Assembly: GCA_023014365.1 (NCBI GenBank)
Contig: JAEBUN010000029.1
Location: 496,001 to 560,000 of the forward strand
Origin: Lepiota brunneoincarnata
Taxonomy: Eukaryota > Basidiomycota > Agaricomycetes > Agaricales > Agaricaceae
Direction: 5' to 3'
Length of the DNA stretch: 64,000 nt
Shown here: positions 1 to 11,799 of the stretch, piece by piece
Layout: each line of letters opens with the position of its first letter
Numbering within the stretch: position 1 is the first letter of the stretch
Program-made: the position numbers and the translations under genes
Notes under the pieces: model-generated
What the model was told of the DNA's origin: nothing
The model's database searches: none
The model's input: the letters and a program-made list of their open reading frames with translations, nothing else

Positions 1-996
1 CGATTGGGATCATTACGATGGTTGGGCCGGGAGAAGAAGAGAGTGGCGCCCAGCAAGTCACTCTCGTTCTCGGACTCTGCCAGAGTCTGCATTACCGCAG
101 ACTTTCCCACTCCAGCTGGGCCATGAAGCCAAAGGAGCTTCTTCCCTGGCTTTTTGTGGCGGGACCAATCCAGTATACTTGTTCTGAGAGCAACTCGTGT
201 GAGAGGGTGGCACTGAGGAGGGGGGACGCGCTCAGATGAGTCGAATTCGGCTCCAGGGATGACGCGCCCAGCAAGCCACTTGAGTGCTTCAGCCACACAA
301 TAGATGAGCAGAGGATGCTATGAGCAGCCGGGTTGGCACTCACTTTCGTTAGTGGTTGGTTCCACCTGCGCCTTGATGTCGTAAAACGCTAAACCGCTCA
401 CAGTGAAATTGCGAGCGTTGGCGAAATAGCCACTTTGGCCAGACCTATGTGCATCCTCGTCCTCGGGCAGAGAGAATCGGTGTGTCCCCTCATCCCTATC
501 TGTTCCATTCCTCATATCCCACTGTTTCTTGCGACCTGGTATTAGGATGGTGTAAGCCCGTGGGCTCACTAGTATCAGAGACTCACAACTCACGCGCGAC
601 AAGAGTGGTCCCAAACGTCTATTTAGATTAGAGAGAATACGCGTATGGAGTAAGAGAAGATGATAGTATCAGAAGAAGAAAGAAAGATGATTGTTTACAT
701 CGCGGTTCGTTATTTATCTAGGGGTTAGTACACGTGATCACGATCGCTGTAAGTTCAATGCTTACAGATGGTCAGATCGGGAGGATCGGGGACTGTTTAT
801 GCGCACAACATGGAGCTTGGACAGGCAAGTCTATCTTGCGCTTAAGCAGAGCAGTGGTTTTGCCATGGGGCGTTCTGCACACATTGATAGTGGATGGGCC
901 AGTGGGGCTGGTTGCCTGAGCTGATAGAGGCCCTCCAGAAACTTGGCGTTGCATAATTGTGAGGGAGAGTGAAGACGCACAGTTCTCCACGTGCAA
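1..996 (-). CDS. NACHT domain protein, 5' part, cut by the window edge
   Basis: This is the N-terminal part of a NACHT P-loop NTPase, reading leftward out of the window. An exon at 1-286 encodes the Walker A motif GPAGVGKSAV followed by the TLAESENESD stretch shared with the complete paralog at 2934-5457. An intron fits 287-343 (GTGAGT donor). The exon at 344-535 carries the FANARNFTVSG-type motif seen in basidiomycete NACHT proteins. The first exon (about 840-996) is less certain, because the first intron would be about 300 nt long after an insertion, and a 4-nt insertion near 1090 shifts the start region relative to the paralog. Fungal NACHT proteins are NLR-like and are thought to act in non-self recognition or cell death. 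No effector domain is visible. The 5' end may be damaged. Confidence 0.6.
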
Positions 997-1697
997 AGCT
1001 GTACATTGGTGCTTCCGGTTAGCGTGGTGAGTGCGGCGAAGGCGGTGCTAGCGTTTTGTTGTTCGATGACTTCCCGGTCCGTAGGCTCGCACCGTGATCC
1101 ATATATCGCTGGCCCATCGATGGTTTTTCTGTCGCACAGATTCATTGATGGCATTTGAGCTATCTAACACCTGGGAAAAGGCCTCACCAAGGCAAGGTCG
1201 ATCCGTGATGAAGAAAGCGAGCACTAGTTATCACGCCTGCTAACAACGTTATTTATGGTCGGCGATAAGTGACCTCTAATATAGCGAATATGCTAAAGCC
1301 TGAGTTCGAAAGATCACAGTGTCACTGCCAAAGGGGCCTGCCTGATGAGTGGGTCGGTGATATCGTCGACTTCTCATGCCGGCCCCAATTGATAATTATT
1401 GCATGTAAACCTGATAATTCCCAGCATTAAATAGCACCATCATCATGCTCGCATACTTATTGTACTTCCTCGATTTGCACACATGTATCATCCATCCTTC
1501 GTCCATATTGATTGTCAACTAAATATACGGCTCATTAAGCGCTAATATTGCATTATGTTCAACGGTAAGGCAAAACAAAATTCTCATCTTCATCTTACGA
1601 TTACCACGTAGGTTTACCATTCGCACGTATAATGAACCCGGTCAGATATCAGTAAGCGCCCAGGATACCTCCCCAATTTCTCTGAGCATGTCTGACT

Positions 1698-2372
1698 ATG
1701 TTTTCAAGTGGTGAAGAGAAGAATCGTTGGGAGCTGAGGTATCTAAGTACAGGTGCGCTACTTAAATACCTAATGAAAATGTGTCAAGCGAGTGCAGCGG
1801 AATTCTGTTCCTTACAGTGGGTTATTAACAGCGTCCTCGCGATCGATCTTGTCATCACAGTCGCAACGACCAACGATGGGCTTTCTTCCGACACCAACTG
1901 CCCAACCACACCAATAACCGACCTCACTCCGCATCGCTACCAGATCTTCGGACAAAAATTCTGGGACTCCTCATCGCAATCTCAATCTCCGCTACACAGC
2001 AGGGCCCGCCAAACGCGTGCAGTGACGTCGAGCTTCTGGGGTCAACCAGCGCTGTCGATGTTGTTGAACTGTGACCAGGGATACCAAAATTGTTCGTTGG
2101 ATCTTGAACATGGGCGAAAGGGGCGAGAGGCAGAGGGTGAGGGATTGCAGAGTATGAGTGATGGGAGTGACACGATTCGAGGGACTGTGAGGCGTCCTAT
2201 GAGTCCGACTAGCCCAGAAGACCTGAGTATGGGGACGGTGGTGCAGATCCCGGTGCAGCGGCCGGCTTCTGTCCATAGTAGGGATGTGCAAATGGTGAGG
2301 ATGGGTTTTGCATGGCTTACTCTGGCTGACCTTATGATTGAACTTGAGATCAATGTAGGATCTGCCGCCTAG
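1698..2372 (+). CDS. Hypothetical protein in the duplicated segment
   Basis: This is an open frame of 224 codons. I do not recognise the product. A hydrophobic stretch near the N-terminus (VINSVLAIDLVITVA) could be a membrane segment, and the C-terminal half is polar and rich in Ser, Arg and Glu. The frame is largely conserved in the second copy at 6014-6556, where it ends 26 codons earlier. Conservation alone proves little, because the duplication is recent. It lies upstream of, and in opposite orientation to, the neighbouring NACHT gene. It could be part of a spliced gene or a chance frame. Confidence 0.3.
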   Translation: MFSSGEEKNRWELRYLSTGALLKYLMKMCQASAAEFCSLQWVINSVLAIDLVITVATTNDGLSSDTNCPTTPITDLTPHRYQIFGQKFWDSSSQSQSPLHSRARQTRAVTSSFWGQPALSMLLNCDQGYQNCSLDLEHGRKGREAEGEGLQSMSDGSDTIRGTVRRPMSPTSPEDLSMGTVVQIPVQRPASVHSRDVQMVRMGFAWLTLADLMIELEINVGSAA

Positions 2373-2933
2373 TCCCCAATTGCGACCTTTATCGGCTTCG
2401 TATCACTCGCATGCACGATGAGCATGTTTTCTCCGTTGCTATCGTAATTCTGCTTCGATTTTGTGGTATTCTCCGCACCACACACTCAAATGGTTTTGAT
2501 TCCGACGTCATCACTATCTATCGCTAGCACACTTACGAACACGGCCCACCTATAGTCATTGCACCTAAACTAATACCCACATCAAGCAGCATCATCACCA
2601 CGCACGCAAAAGCATTCTTGTACTTGTGCATTAACACATATCATCTACCCTTCACTGATATTCACCATCCACTCAACGTACAACTCATTAGGGTTAAAGT
2701 GTTCTGCATTCAATGGTAGGGCAAAACAAAAATCTCATCGGTGAGTTTGTGATCCTGCTGGCATGGGTTCCCCAACCGGAATATCAAGCACCTCTTGGAT
2801 GGAGTGGCTCCGAAAAGAAGGGCCTCAGATGAAGGGTATCGGGCTTTGAGTGATCGAAAGTGCTCCAGAAGTTGCCTATGGCGATCCTATGCTCAATCCC
2901 ACGAGACTTAGAAAGTGACTGTCGCGCGGTCAA

Positions 2934-5457
2934 TTAGGAACTCACAGGGAAATAACCTTCATCCAGCTCCCATCGGGAGGGACACACTCGGTGGTGTAAA
3001 TGGAAAGGGTAAGTGATCTCGCGTGCAGCAATCCGGTCCATTTCTACGTCCGACAAGCAAATTCGGCTGACAACCCCTCTCTGTCCGAGTTGGAGTTCAA
3101 CCTGCCGAGGCAGCCAAGATGGAATCAGCCAAATAGCCCAAAAACAATAGAAGGGTCCTCGACATACGTCTTTGCTCGTGAGCCAAGGTATAAGCCTGAG
3201 ATAATTATGGGTTCTGAGGAAATGGTTGTATGAATACATGTAGCCATCATAGAGCTTAGCGAAGTTGATTCGAGCAAGGACCTCGCAACGCTGTTCAAGA
3301 GTCAGGGAAATAGGTGATGCCTTCGGAGATTTATTGTAGATCTCGCCGGGAACGAGTTGGTCAGCCCAAAAAGATCCACATAGCTCAAGAATTCTCCGAG
3401 GGCTAGACTTTACATATCGGGGGAATGGCCAGGATTGAGTGACATTCGCGAGTTGTGGAATCCGTGTTGAATCACCTACCACGCACTTCAATGCATGAAA
3501 CAGGAAGTGATGCGTTGAGGAACGTACCCGTGCCGTTGGCTTGCTGCAACACCCGGAAATAGCACCACCAGACGTCGGTCATTACCTTCAGCATATCCAG
3601 TGAGAGCCTTTGGGATCGGTGTGGATCCTGAAGAAAGTCGGAGAAAGATGCATGATGGAAGGATAGTCCAGTGAAGAGTGCACGGTCTGGGGGTGGAATC
3701 TGAAGCACCGAATGGAGTTTCTGAAGGGCACCATATGCGATATTTTGTTTGATTGCCAGGAGGTTGCATGTCTCTAAAAACGAAAGATTCAGACGGGAGT
3801 CTCGAAATTTATCTTGGATCACATAATATCCCACAAGGAGTTTCATCGTGTCCAAAGATCTGGCAGGAACACTCGACAGGATTCGGCTGTATAATAAATC
3901 GAGCATCTCAAGGGGATTGTGATCTCCCGCACTGAGCTTCGTTTCCTTGACAAAGGAAACGAAGTATTCGAGCTGAGAGACAGGGTCACCAAGGTTCCTA
4001 TCGTCGATAAATCGAACTGCGGTTGATGCAAAGGCGAAGAGACCTGATGCTACACTCGCAATCGTCAGGAGTTCGCTCTCAGTGGGCCACTGTGAGCCCT
4101 GTGGAACTGAGTATGGATAGCGTTGGCCAATCTTGCTGAGCTCGGCCCGCAGGTAGCGTTCGACGTCCTGGCAAGCGTCGGGGGAATCGACAGGAATTTC
4201 TTCTTCCTCGTAACTCTTGTTGATCGTGGCACTCATAAACGCGATATTCAAGTGGGGTTCGGGGCGACTGGCAATAATCCAGGTGAGGGGTGCCATCGGG
4301 AACGCCAGCACAAACGCACTGATCAGTTCAATGATCTGGCACTGGGCGTCCTCGCCTTCACATTCGTCGAGACCGTCAAGTATTATCAATCGGTCGAGTT
4401 CTCCTTTGCAAATCTCTTGCAATGCGAAAGGGTCGATAATGAATTTCTTGAATTGTTCCTTCATCCCCTTCTCTAGCAGGCGAGGATCAGCGTTCATTTG
4501 CTCTTTTGCATATTCCTGATAAGATGCTATTCGAGTGGCCAGTTGATAAGCGAGAGTGATGACGACGCGATTGGGATCATTACGATGGTTGGGCCGGGAG
4601 AAGAAGAGAGTGGCGCCCAGCAAGTCACTCTCGTTTTCGGATTCTGCCAGAGTCTGCATTACTGCAGACTTTCCCACTCCAGCCGGGCCATGGAGCCAAA
4701 GGAGCTTCTTCCCCGGCTTTTTGCGGCGAAACCAGTCCAGTATCCTTGTTCTGAGAGCAACTCGTGTGAGAGGGTGGCACTGAGGGGGAGGGACGCGCTC
4801 AGATGAGTCGAATTCGGCTCCAGGGATGACGCGCCCAGCAAGCCACTTGAGTGCTTCAGCCGTACCATAGGTGAGCAGCGAATGCTACAAGCAGCTGACT
4901 GCACTCACTTTTGTTAGTGGGTTCCGCCTGGGCCTTGATGTCGTAAAACGTTGAACCGCTCACAGTGAAATTGCGAGCGTTGGCGAAATAGCCACTTTGG
5001 TCAGACCTATGAGCGTCCTCGCTCTCTGGCGGAGAGCGTAGCCGTATCCCCTCATCCCTATCTGTTCCATTCGTCACATTCCGCCGTTTCTTGCGACCTG
5101 GTGTGAGGGTGGTTAGATCGGGGGGATCAGGAACCGTTTTACATGCACACAACCTGAAGCTTGGGCAGACGGGTCCAACTTGCGCTTAAGCAGAGCAGTT
5201 GTTTTGCCACGGGGCGTTCTGCACACATTGATAGTGGATGGGCCAGTGGGGCTGGTTGCCTGAGCTGATAGAGGCCCTCCAGAAACTTGGCGTTGCATAA
5301 TTGTGGGGGAGCGTGAAGATGCACAGTTCTCCACGTGCAAAGCTGTACATTGGTGCTTCCGGTTAGCGTGGTGAGTGCGGCGAAGGCGGTGCTGGCGTTT
5401 TGTTGTTCGATGACTTCCCGGTCCATAGGGTCCGTGATCCATAAATCGCTGGCTCAT
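2934..5457 (-). CDS. NACHT domain protein (NLR-like P-loop NTPase), apparently complete
   Basis: A four-exon model keeps one frame throughout: 5457-5154, 5097-4909, 4853-3528 and 3475-2934. The introns are 56, 55 and 52 nt (donors GTTGTG, GTGAGT, GTACGT). It predicts 786 residues. Exon 1 is basic and low in complexity, and its ATG is the least certain element. Exon 2 carries the FANARNFTVSG-type motif typical of basidiomycete NACHT proteins. Exon 3 holds Walker A GPAGVGKSAV (about residues 220-229) and Walker B LIILDGLDECEG (about 320). The C-terminal exon has no WD, ankyrin or TPR repeats that I can see. The family is known for STAND-type signalling in fungal non-self recognition. No N-terminal effector domain is recognised, so the output is unknown. 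Its 5' part lies in the second segmental duplication, whose sister gene runs off the left edge. A decayed paralog sits at 11800-14489. Confidence 0.75.
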
Positions 5458-6863
5458 CGATGGCTTTTCTGTCGCACAGATAATTGATGGGATTTGAGCT
5501 ATCTAACACCTGGGGGGAGGCCTCGCCAAGGCAAGGTCGATCTGTGATGAAGAAAGCGAGCACTGGTTATCACGCCAACTAACACCCTTATTTATGGCCG
5601 GTGATAAGTGACCTCTAATATAGCGAGTATGCTAAAGCCCGAGTTCGAAAGATCACAGTGTCGCTGCCCAGGGGCCTGCCTGATGCGTGGGTCGGTGATA
5701 TTGTCGACTTCTCATGCCCACCCCAATTTATAACTATTACATGTAAACCTGATAATTCCCAGCATCAAGTAGCACCACCATCATGCTCGCATACTTATTG
5801 TATGAGTTGGCCTTCTCGACCTCGTACTATCGATGTTACAACTCCAGGGCGAGTAAGGGAAACACCGGGACTGGAAGACTGAGAGAAGGAAATTAAGAGA
5901 AGGAAAACGCAGGTCGGTTACGCTGCAGTATATCGGAAGTCTTATGGCAGCGGAGACATCCTCGTTGTTGGGAGCTGAGGTATCTAAGTACAGGTGTGCT
6001 ACTTAAATACCTAATGAAAATGTGTCAAGCGCGTGCAGCAGAATTCTGTTCCTTACAGTGGGTTACTAACAGCATCCTCGCGACAACCACTGGGATCGCT
6101 CTTGTCATCACAGTCGCAGCGACCAACGATGGGCTTTCTTCCGACACCAACTGCCCAACCACACCAATAACCGACCTCACTCCGCATCGGTACCAGATCT
6201 TCGGACAAAAATTCTGGGACTCCTCATCGCAATCTCAATCTCCGCCATACAGCAGGGCCTGCCGAACGCGTGCAGTGACGTCGAGCTTCTGGGGTCAACC
6301 AGCACTGTCGATGTTGTTGAACTGTGATCAGGGATACAAGAATTGTTCGTTGGATCTTGAACATGGGCGAAAGGGGCGAGAGGCAGAGGGTGAGGGATTG
6401 CAGAGTATGAGTGATGGGAGTGACACGATTCGAGGGACTGTGAGGCGTCCTATGAGTCCGACTAGCCCAGAAGGCATGAGTATGGTGACGATGGTGCAGA
6501 TCCCGGTGCAGCAACCGACTTCTGTTCATAGTAGGGATGTGCAAATGGTGAGATAGGTTTTGCATGGCTTACTCTGGCTGACCTTATGATTGAACTTGAG
6601 ATCAATGAAGGATCTGCCGCCTAGTCCCCAATTGCGACCTTTGTCGGCTTCGTATCACTCGCATGCACGATGAGCATGTTTTCCTCCGTTGCTATCGTAA
6701 TTCTGCTTCGATTTTGTAGTATTCTCCGCACCACACACTCAAGTAGTTTTGATTCCGACGGCATCACTATTAATCCCTGGCACACATACGAACACGGCCC
6801 ACCCATAGTTATTGCACGTAAACTAATACTTACATCAAGCAGCACCATCACCACGCACGCAGA
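4568..6863. repeat. Segmental duplication, copy 2
   Basis: This is the second copy of the segment at 1-2609, in direct orientation and offset by about 4.57 kb at the left end and 4.25 kb at the right. The left end is not a boundary of homology but the point matching the window edge. The right end of homology lies in a CACCACGCACGCA tract. Confidence 0.85.
6014..6556 (+). CDS. Hypothetical protein, second copy
   Basis: This is the duplicate of the open frame at 1698-2372. From the internal ATG at 6014 it runs 180 codons. It shares the hydrophobic stretch (here ILATTTGIALVITVA) and the polar tail, and stops at TAG where copy 1 reads on for 26 more codons. The 5' end differs completely from copy 1 because the sequence before about 5965 is unrelated. 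Function is unknown and the coding status is doubtful. Confidence 0.3.
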   Translation: MKMCQARAAEFCSLQWVTNSILATTTGIALVITVAATNDGLSSDTNCPTTPITDLTPHRYQIFGQKFWDSSSQSQSPPYSRACRTRAVTSSFWGQPALSMLLNCDQGYKNCSLDLEHGRKGREAEGEGLQSMSDGSDTIRGTVRRPMSPTSPEGMSMVTMVQIPVQQPTSVHSRDVQMVR

Positions 6864-7020
6864 GTGATGATCTATTTTCGAAAGTCAGAGTGCCACATGG
6901 ATGCATGAGGTTTAGAGTGGGTATGTGCTAGTGTCGGAACACAGTCACTCAATTTTGCTCCTGACTGATGATGACCCGCCGTACATGATCAGCAGGGTCT
7001 CATGAATTTTAAACAAGCGT
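6864..7020. other. Spacer downstream of the kinase gene
   Basis: This is the short, AT-rich interval between the duplication boundary and the kinase stop codon. No gene is seen here. It probably contains the 3' UTR of the kinase on the minus strand. Confidence 0.5.
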
Positions 7021-8353
7021 CTAAATGTTCGTAGTGTACAATTCTGATTCTGGCTCCATTGAGTCCTTCTCAACGTGAGATGGATTAAATGAGGAACATA
7101 GATGAAGGAAAGATTGAAAACCGTTAATAATCGAACTGAGCGAAGGTCGAGAGGCTAACGGCCGATTCCATACCGAGTCGTTGTTGCTCGGGGTGATAGG
7201 AGAAGACTGTTCCAAAATGCGGGATGGAATCCTGGATCGGAAAAGAGGAAGTCTGAACGAGGGATAGGGGACGTATTTGATCACGTCCTGTGGTTGTGAT
7301 CGCCCGGTGTTTCGAACCCTATAGCTCTTTTCCTCTTTAGGCTCCGAGACTCCAACTATTCCCCCTGGCTTATGGACGCCTGTGCCCAGATCCAGCCCAG
7401 TTTCCCACAAAAACCTGGCCACATTTCCTTCGAAAATTGCTGCTCCCGAGTAAAAGGTATTAACTTGGCTAACGGCTGCACGGATCTCGGGGATTGATGG
7501 ACGGGACCTCCACTCCACGTTGAGCAGCATGACTAGGATATCATTGAGCTCAGAGGATATAGGTAGAACCCTCGGCAGATAATGGTGGGGATCATCAAGA
7601 TAGGCGCGGAAAGCAGCGTCTTCTCGGCTCGTAGTCGTCCAAGGGTTTCGAGTAGTAACCATATTAAGTAGAATAATGCCAAGTGACCAGATATCACAAG
7701 ACTGTGGTGAGTAGACGCCCTCGAAATCTAAGTCGCCAGTTTGGCATTCTGTGCGGGGGTGAGCTCTGGAATCACAGCGAGAATCCTGGTCACGAACCTG
7801 GGCTCATATGGAACGCGCTTCCTATTCTGAATTCATCGCTTATACAGTGAGTCGTAGCGAGCCCGAAGTCCGTGATCGCGATGCGAGAACCATGTTCGAA
7901 ACACAGCACATTCTCCGGTTTCAGGTCGCGATGATATATCCCAAGCAAATGGCAGTGTTCGATAGCATCGAGAAGCTGAAGGAAGACGTCTTTGATGAGG
8001 AGATTGTTTCCCAGGTATCGGCACTTTTGCATTATTTGAACAAAAAGGTCCTGATCCGGGGCGTGGTCCATGACAAGATACATATAAGCCCCCTCTTCAA
8101 TGACACGATAGAGTGTGACAACCCCAGGATGGGACGAGACAAGCTGATGGAGTTTAATCTCACGAATGAAAGATTGTCGTTGCGTTGAGGAAACAATGAA
8201 GCACTTGACAGCATAAAAACAGCGGGTCAAGCTGTGTACGTCAGTTGCTCGATAGACGACTCCGTATCCACCCGCACCAATAACTTCCATGAGCCTTAGG
8301 CATCCATCATCGATTATTGTTCCGACTGGGGGGTAGTTATGCCAGGTCGCCAT
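7021..8353 (-). CDS. Ser/Thr protein kinase, Ran1/Pat1-like
   Basis: The two exons are 8353-7798 and 7748-7021, joined across a 49-nt intron with a CACAG acceptor. They give 427 residues. The chosen ATG starts MATWHNYPP, just ahead of the kinase fold. The eukaryotic protein kinase motifs appear in order: glycine loop GAGGYGVVY, VAIK lysine in YAVKCF, C-helix Glu in FIREIKLH, catalytic HRDLKPEN, DFG in ITDFGLAT, and the APE-equivalent SPE formed exactly across the splice. All catalytic residues are present, so it should be active. The overall look resembles the fungal Ran1/Pat1 group, which restrains meiosis or mating, but that assignment is by eye. About 125 residues follow the kinase domain and have no recognised motif. 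The 573-bp spacer upstream is shared with the divergent F-box gene. Confidence 0.85.
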
Positions 8354-8926
8354 GTTCTTGGCCTTGGCCTTGGTACTCCGGCGCTCTTGGTTCGTTGATC
8401 GTAGGATAATGGATCTGCTGCTAGGCAACCGGTACGTGGAACCCCCTGTTGCTCGCGGGTGGGTACGAGGGTCGCTCACTGTCCAATTGACAGGATAGCA
8501 AGTATTTCGATAGTGAGAGATGAAAGGGAGGTAGACTCGAACAAATATAGGGGGGCGCAGGTGGGTCAAGGATCGACGTCATGTAGCTAGAAATAAGAGG
8601 AGATTCACTGGGCTGTGTTCATCGGCCCCAGACATTGTTCATTGTCGATCACTCATCGGGTTCCGGAGCTCGGCGAGTCACCCATTACCCACCCCGTTGC
8701 TACTTCTGCTGAGGATCTTATGGGTTCGCCCAACGTGCATGATAACCTTGCAATAGCTCCTATCGTATTTCAGAATGAGCGAGTGTCGGTGATCGCGAGA
8801 TGAAAGGAGTGGAAGTTTGGAACACGACGAAGGGGCCCTCATTCTCAAGCTCACGTGAACGCATCACGTGATCACATCCTCCTAAACGTAATACCCTGGG
8901 TCGAGCTTTGCAAATCCAGCATTGCA
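8354..8926. promoter_or_regulatory. Shared divergent promoter region
   Basis: The 573 bp between the start codons of the kinase (leftward) and the F-box gene (rightward) must hold both 5' regions. A CACGTG-type site (CTCACGTGAACGCATCACGTGATC) lies at about 8851-8873 with two CACGTG cores 14 bp apart, which may be bHLH binding sites. No clear TATA box was seen. Confidence 0.45.
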
Positions 8927-10653
8927 ATGCCCTTGACAAGATTAGACGACGACGCCCTGATACATATCCTATCATTCTTGGAACCTTTCCAGCTCCTTAT
9001 AATTCGCAAGGTAGCTACTATGGTATATCCCTGTCGTCGCTCACCAACTTGAAGCCAGACTTGCAAGCGGCTGTGTGCCCTGACACGACTGCACGTCGTA
9101 TGGTCCAATGCCTGCGCGAACTACATCATTCGGCCGGGGTACCCCTTCCCAAACGCAGCTCTGGATACATTTCCAATCGATGCGCTGGAGAAATATACGT
9201 GCCGTGCCTCTCACCTCGCGATGAAGTGGTTGTCCCCAGACAGGATTCCCAAGCGCAAATGGTTTGTTGATGCAACCGTCAATACTTCAGTAGCAAATAT
9301 CTGCTTCATGCCCGGTTCAGAAGGCACCATAATTTTCACGCTCTCCAAGAGCATCTGGTCGGTGATAACAGCTTGGGAACTTGAACCGGTTACCCGAGCG
9401 AATGACGCAGGGGGTGGAGCCGGCTTCCGAAAGCACTGCGAATGGTCCCCCAGAGGTGTTATCGCTGTTTTTGGCGGCTTTGCTCTGAACTCACGTCCAT
9501 CCGCTGAGGCTAAGCTTGCGATATCTGTTATCAATAACGGGTTCGTTAACAGGACCTTTCCGTTCTACTTTCAGGAATCAAGCAGATGGCTGAAATGCTC
9601 ATACTAGGGCACAAACTATAGAGCTATTATCTCTGATTCAGTCAAAATCCGGAATCATGACGTTGCAGTCCATTATGTCGATTCCTTCTACGTTCAAGCC
9701 GGTAACTCTGGAAGGCGACATCCTTGCTATGAGCGACGACGCCAGTGAAACGACGATATTTAACTGGAAGACTGGAACATCCGCCATTCTTCAGCACGAT
9801 CAAAGTACCCAAGGAAATTTCCAGGTTAGTTCAAAGCTTCAGTCTCAGGTACCGCCCTCCTCACTATGCGATCCCCTAGCACAACAAGTGTGTCCACGTC
9901 GTCTTCGCTTATCAGAGCGTCCTCGTCGTGAGGGCCCGATCTATCCACCTGTTCCCTTATCCCGTACTCAGCGAATTAAAAGAGGGTGTTCATCGCTACG
10001 GCCCCATCGCCTCTTATTCTTTCGGCTGGGTCGATGGTGTCTCTGTGAAGATAACAGGCCAGCGATCCGAAAATTCATCTCGAAGTCTAAACTGTCGACC
10101 ACCATTGTCCCTCCTGATCCGTGCCGAGACGGATGATCCATGGACATCCGACATCCTCACCCTCGAACTATACACCATATATCCCAATTCTAGTTATATA
10201 CCCTCCGAGCCATCAGAACCCCAAGACGAATATACAGGCAACACGGTATCACCCTACACATTTCCTCCCGTACTTACGAGCAGAGCCAAGTCCTTACGGG
10301 GTGCAGTACGATGCACAAGTATCATTCTTGGTTCCCTTGGAACCGCGGTCTGGATCCAGCCTCGCGACCGCTCCGCCGTGGGCCTCTACTGGTCCTCCGA
10401 TGATCCTGCACCAAGTTATCTGAGGAGGGAGAATATGAACGAGTCCCTAGTAGCAGCAGTGTTCCCTGGAACCCTTGCACCCCATGCTAACGTGGACTCT
10501 GGCGAAGGAACCGGTGATCTGGTCGTGGAAACGGAGGGAAGGACAGTTTGTTGGAACGATCGCAGTGATTGGACTTCTTTGGATTATGATGAGAGTGTAG
10601 GTAGGATTGCATTAGGGTCGAGTTTTGGGCAGATCGTTATACTTGACATGTAA
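8927..10653 (+). pseudogene. F-box protein gene, probably decaying
   Basis: Exon 1 (8927-9010) encodes the start of an F-box (MPLTRLDDDALIHILSFLEPFQLLIIRK). A 48-nt intron leads to TCKRLCALTRLHVVWSN, the second half of the motif. F-box proteins link substrates to SCF ubiquitin ligases through Skp1. A long C-terminal region follows, as in other basidiomycete F-box proteins. A later intron fits from about 9832 (GTTAGT) to the CCTAG before CACAACAAG at about 9891, and the final exon ends at TAA 10653. Between about 9540 and 9700 coding-like stretches lie in three different frames, and I found no intron that joins them. I infer at least two frame disruptions, or sequencing errors. If those are errors, the gene would be intact at roughly 500 residues. 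Confidence 0.6.
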
Positions 10654-11799
10654 GGTCGGCGGGCCAATAACGAATGCCTGGCTATAGGGGTGTTGGCCGT
10701 AACCCTGAGAGGAGGCTCCTCTCCTGTTTCGAAAATATCCATGTGGTAAGCGCTCGAATGTGCTCTTTCAAGTACTTGATGGTATTTCCGATATGCCAAG
10801 TATAGCTGGGGAGAACTATAGCTTAGGTCTCACAACAGAGAGTCACATGAGATGTCCGAAGGTACCATAACTGTAAAATGGAAGCGTCAAGAAGACTCTT
10901 TAGGATGGAGAGGCGGGGCAAGGACGAGTGGTAATGAACGTGAAAGATCGAATAGTATTACTCGAATTGTTTTTTCAGCGCATTCTCCAGCAGGTGAGGA
11001 TCAGCATTCAGCATTCATTGGTTCTTCCACATGCTCATGATAAGGGCACTGACAGGAAAGTAGAGTGATCCTGACCACTACTTGTTAAGCTGAGGTACAA
11101 GGGACTCTACATTCATGATAGTTAACAACTCAGTCTATTGGGAAGGTATATGAGCTCGAGGGGGAAATAATGTCATAGATTAGGGAAATTAGAGTGAGAG
11201 ATCACAGAGAGATTTAAGGAATCCCGCGTAAACAGATACAATGGTCATATTTGATGGAGAACCACGTAAGTACAGGGAGTTTATATATTTATGAGAGGTG
11301 CTTAAGCACCTGAACGAGAGAGAAAGAAAGAGAGCTACGCTATGGTCTAAGCTAAGTCCAATCTGCGAGGCGCGTCAAAGTAGCGGTCTTGTTGGTTACG
11401 TCTATGTCTAAGCAAAATGGGAGAAAACCTATCTATGAGTCCAAGCAACTAATCTACAGGTCCAAGCGCACTCATCTGGCGCTGCCACGTCATCGCCACA
11501 CTGCTATTGTGGGTCTATTCCTCGCGTAGCCACGAGGCTACTCCCACAAGCATAAGGTAGAACATAGATCTCATCAGCCGGTTTATCAACAGGACGGTCC
11601 CTGTACGTCCTCTCAGACCGGAATATCAAGCATCTCCATGATGAAGTGGCCCCAAAAAGGAAGGCCATAGATGAGGGGTGCCGCCGTTTCAGCGACCGAA
11701 GGCTTCTCAGAATATCTAGGTGATGGGACTATGTTGAACCACGCGGATGTTAGAATATGGCTATTGAATAGTACCCAACTAGGAACTCACAACACAATT
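10654..11799. other. Intergenic, no gene recognised
   Basis: There is no convincing coding sequence. Between about 11590 and 11700 the sequence resembles 2770-2860, downstream of the complete NACHT gene. This suggests that the duplicated unit behind the NACHT paralogs extended past the stop codon. Confidence 0.5.

Larger units (their letters stand above)
1..2609. repeat. Segmental duplication, copy 1
   Basis: This stretch is the left copy of a tandem duplication whose second copy lies at 4568-6863. It begins inside the NACHT exon at the window edge and ends in the AT-rich tract after the hypothetical ORF. Identity is high throughout. Copy 1 is about 310 bp longer because of extra sequence near 630-745 and 1490-1690. 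Both copies contain the N-terminal half of a NACHT gene and a conserved plus-strand ORF. Confidence 0.85.

Noticed and set aside
1992..2353. Minus-strand frames opposite the hypothetical ORF
   Set aside because: They have no motif and no start context, and are weaker than the plus-strand frame.
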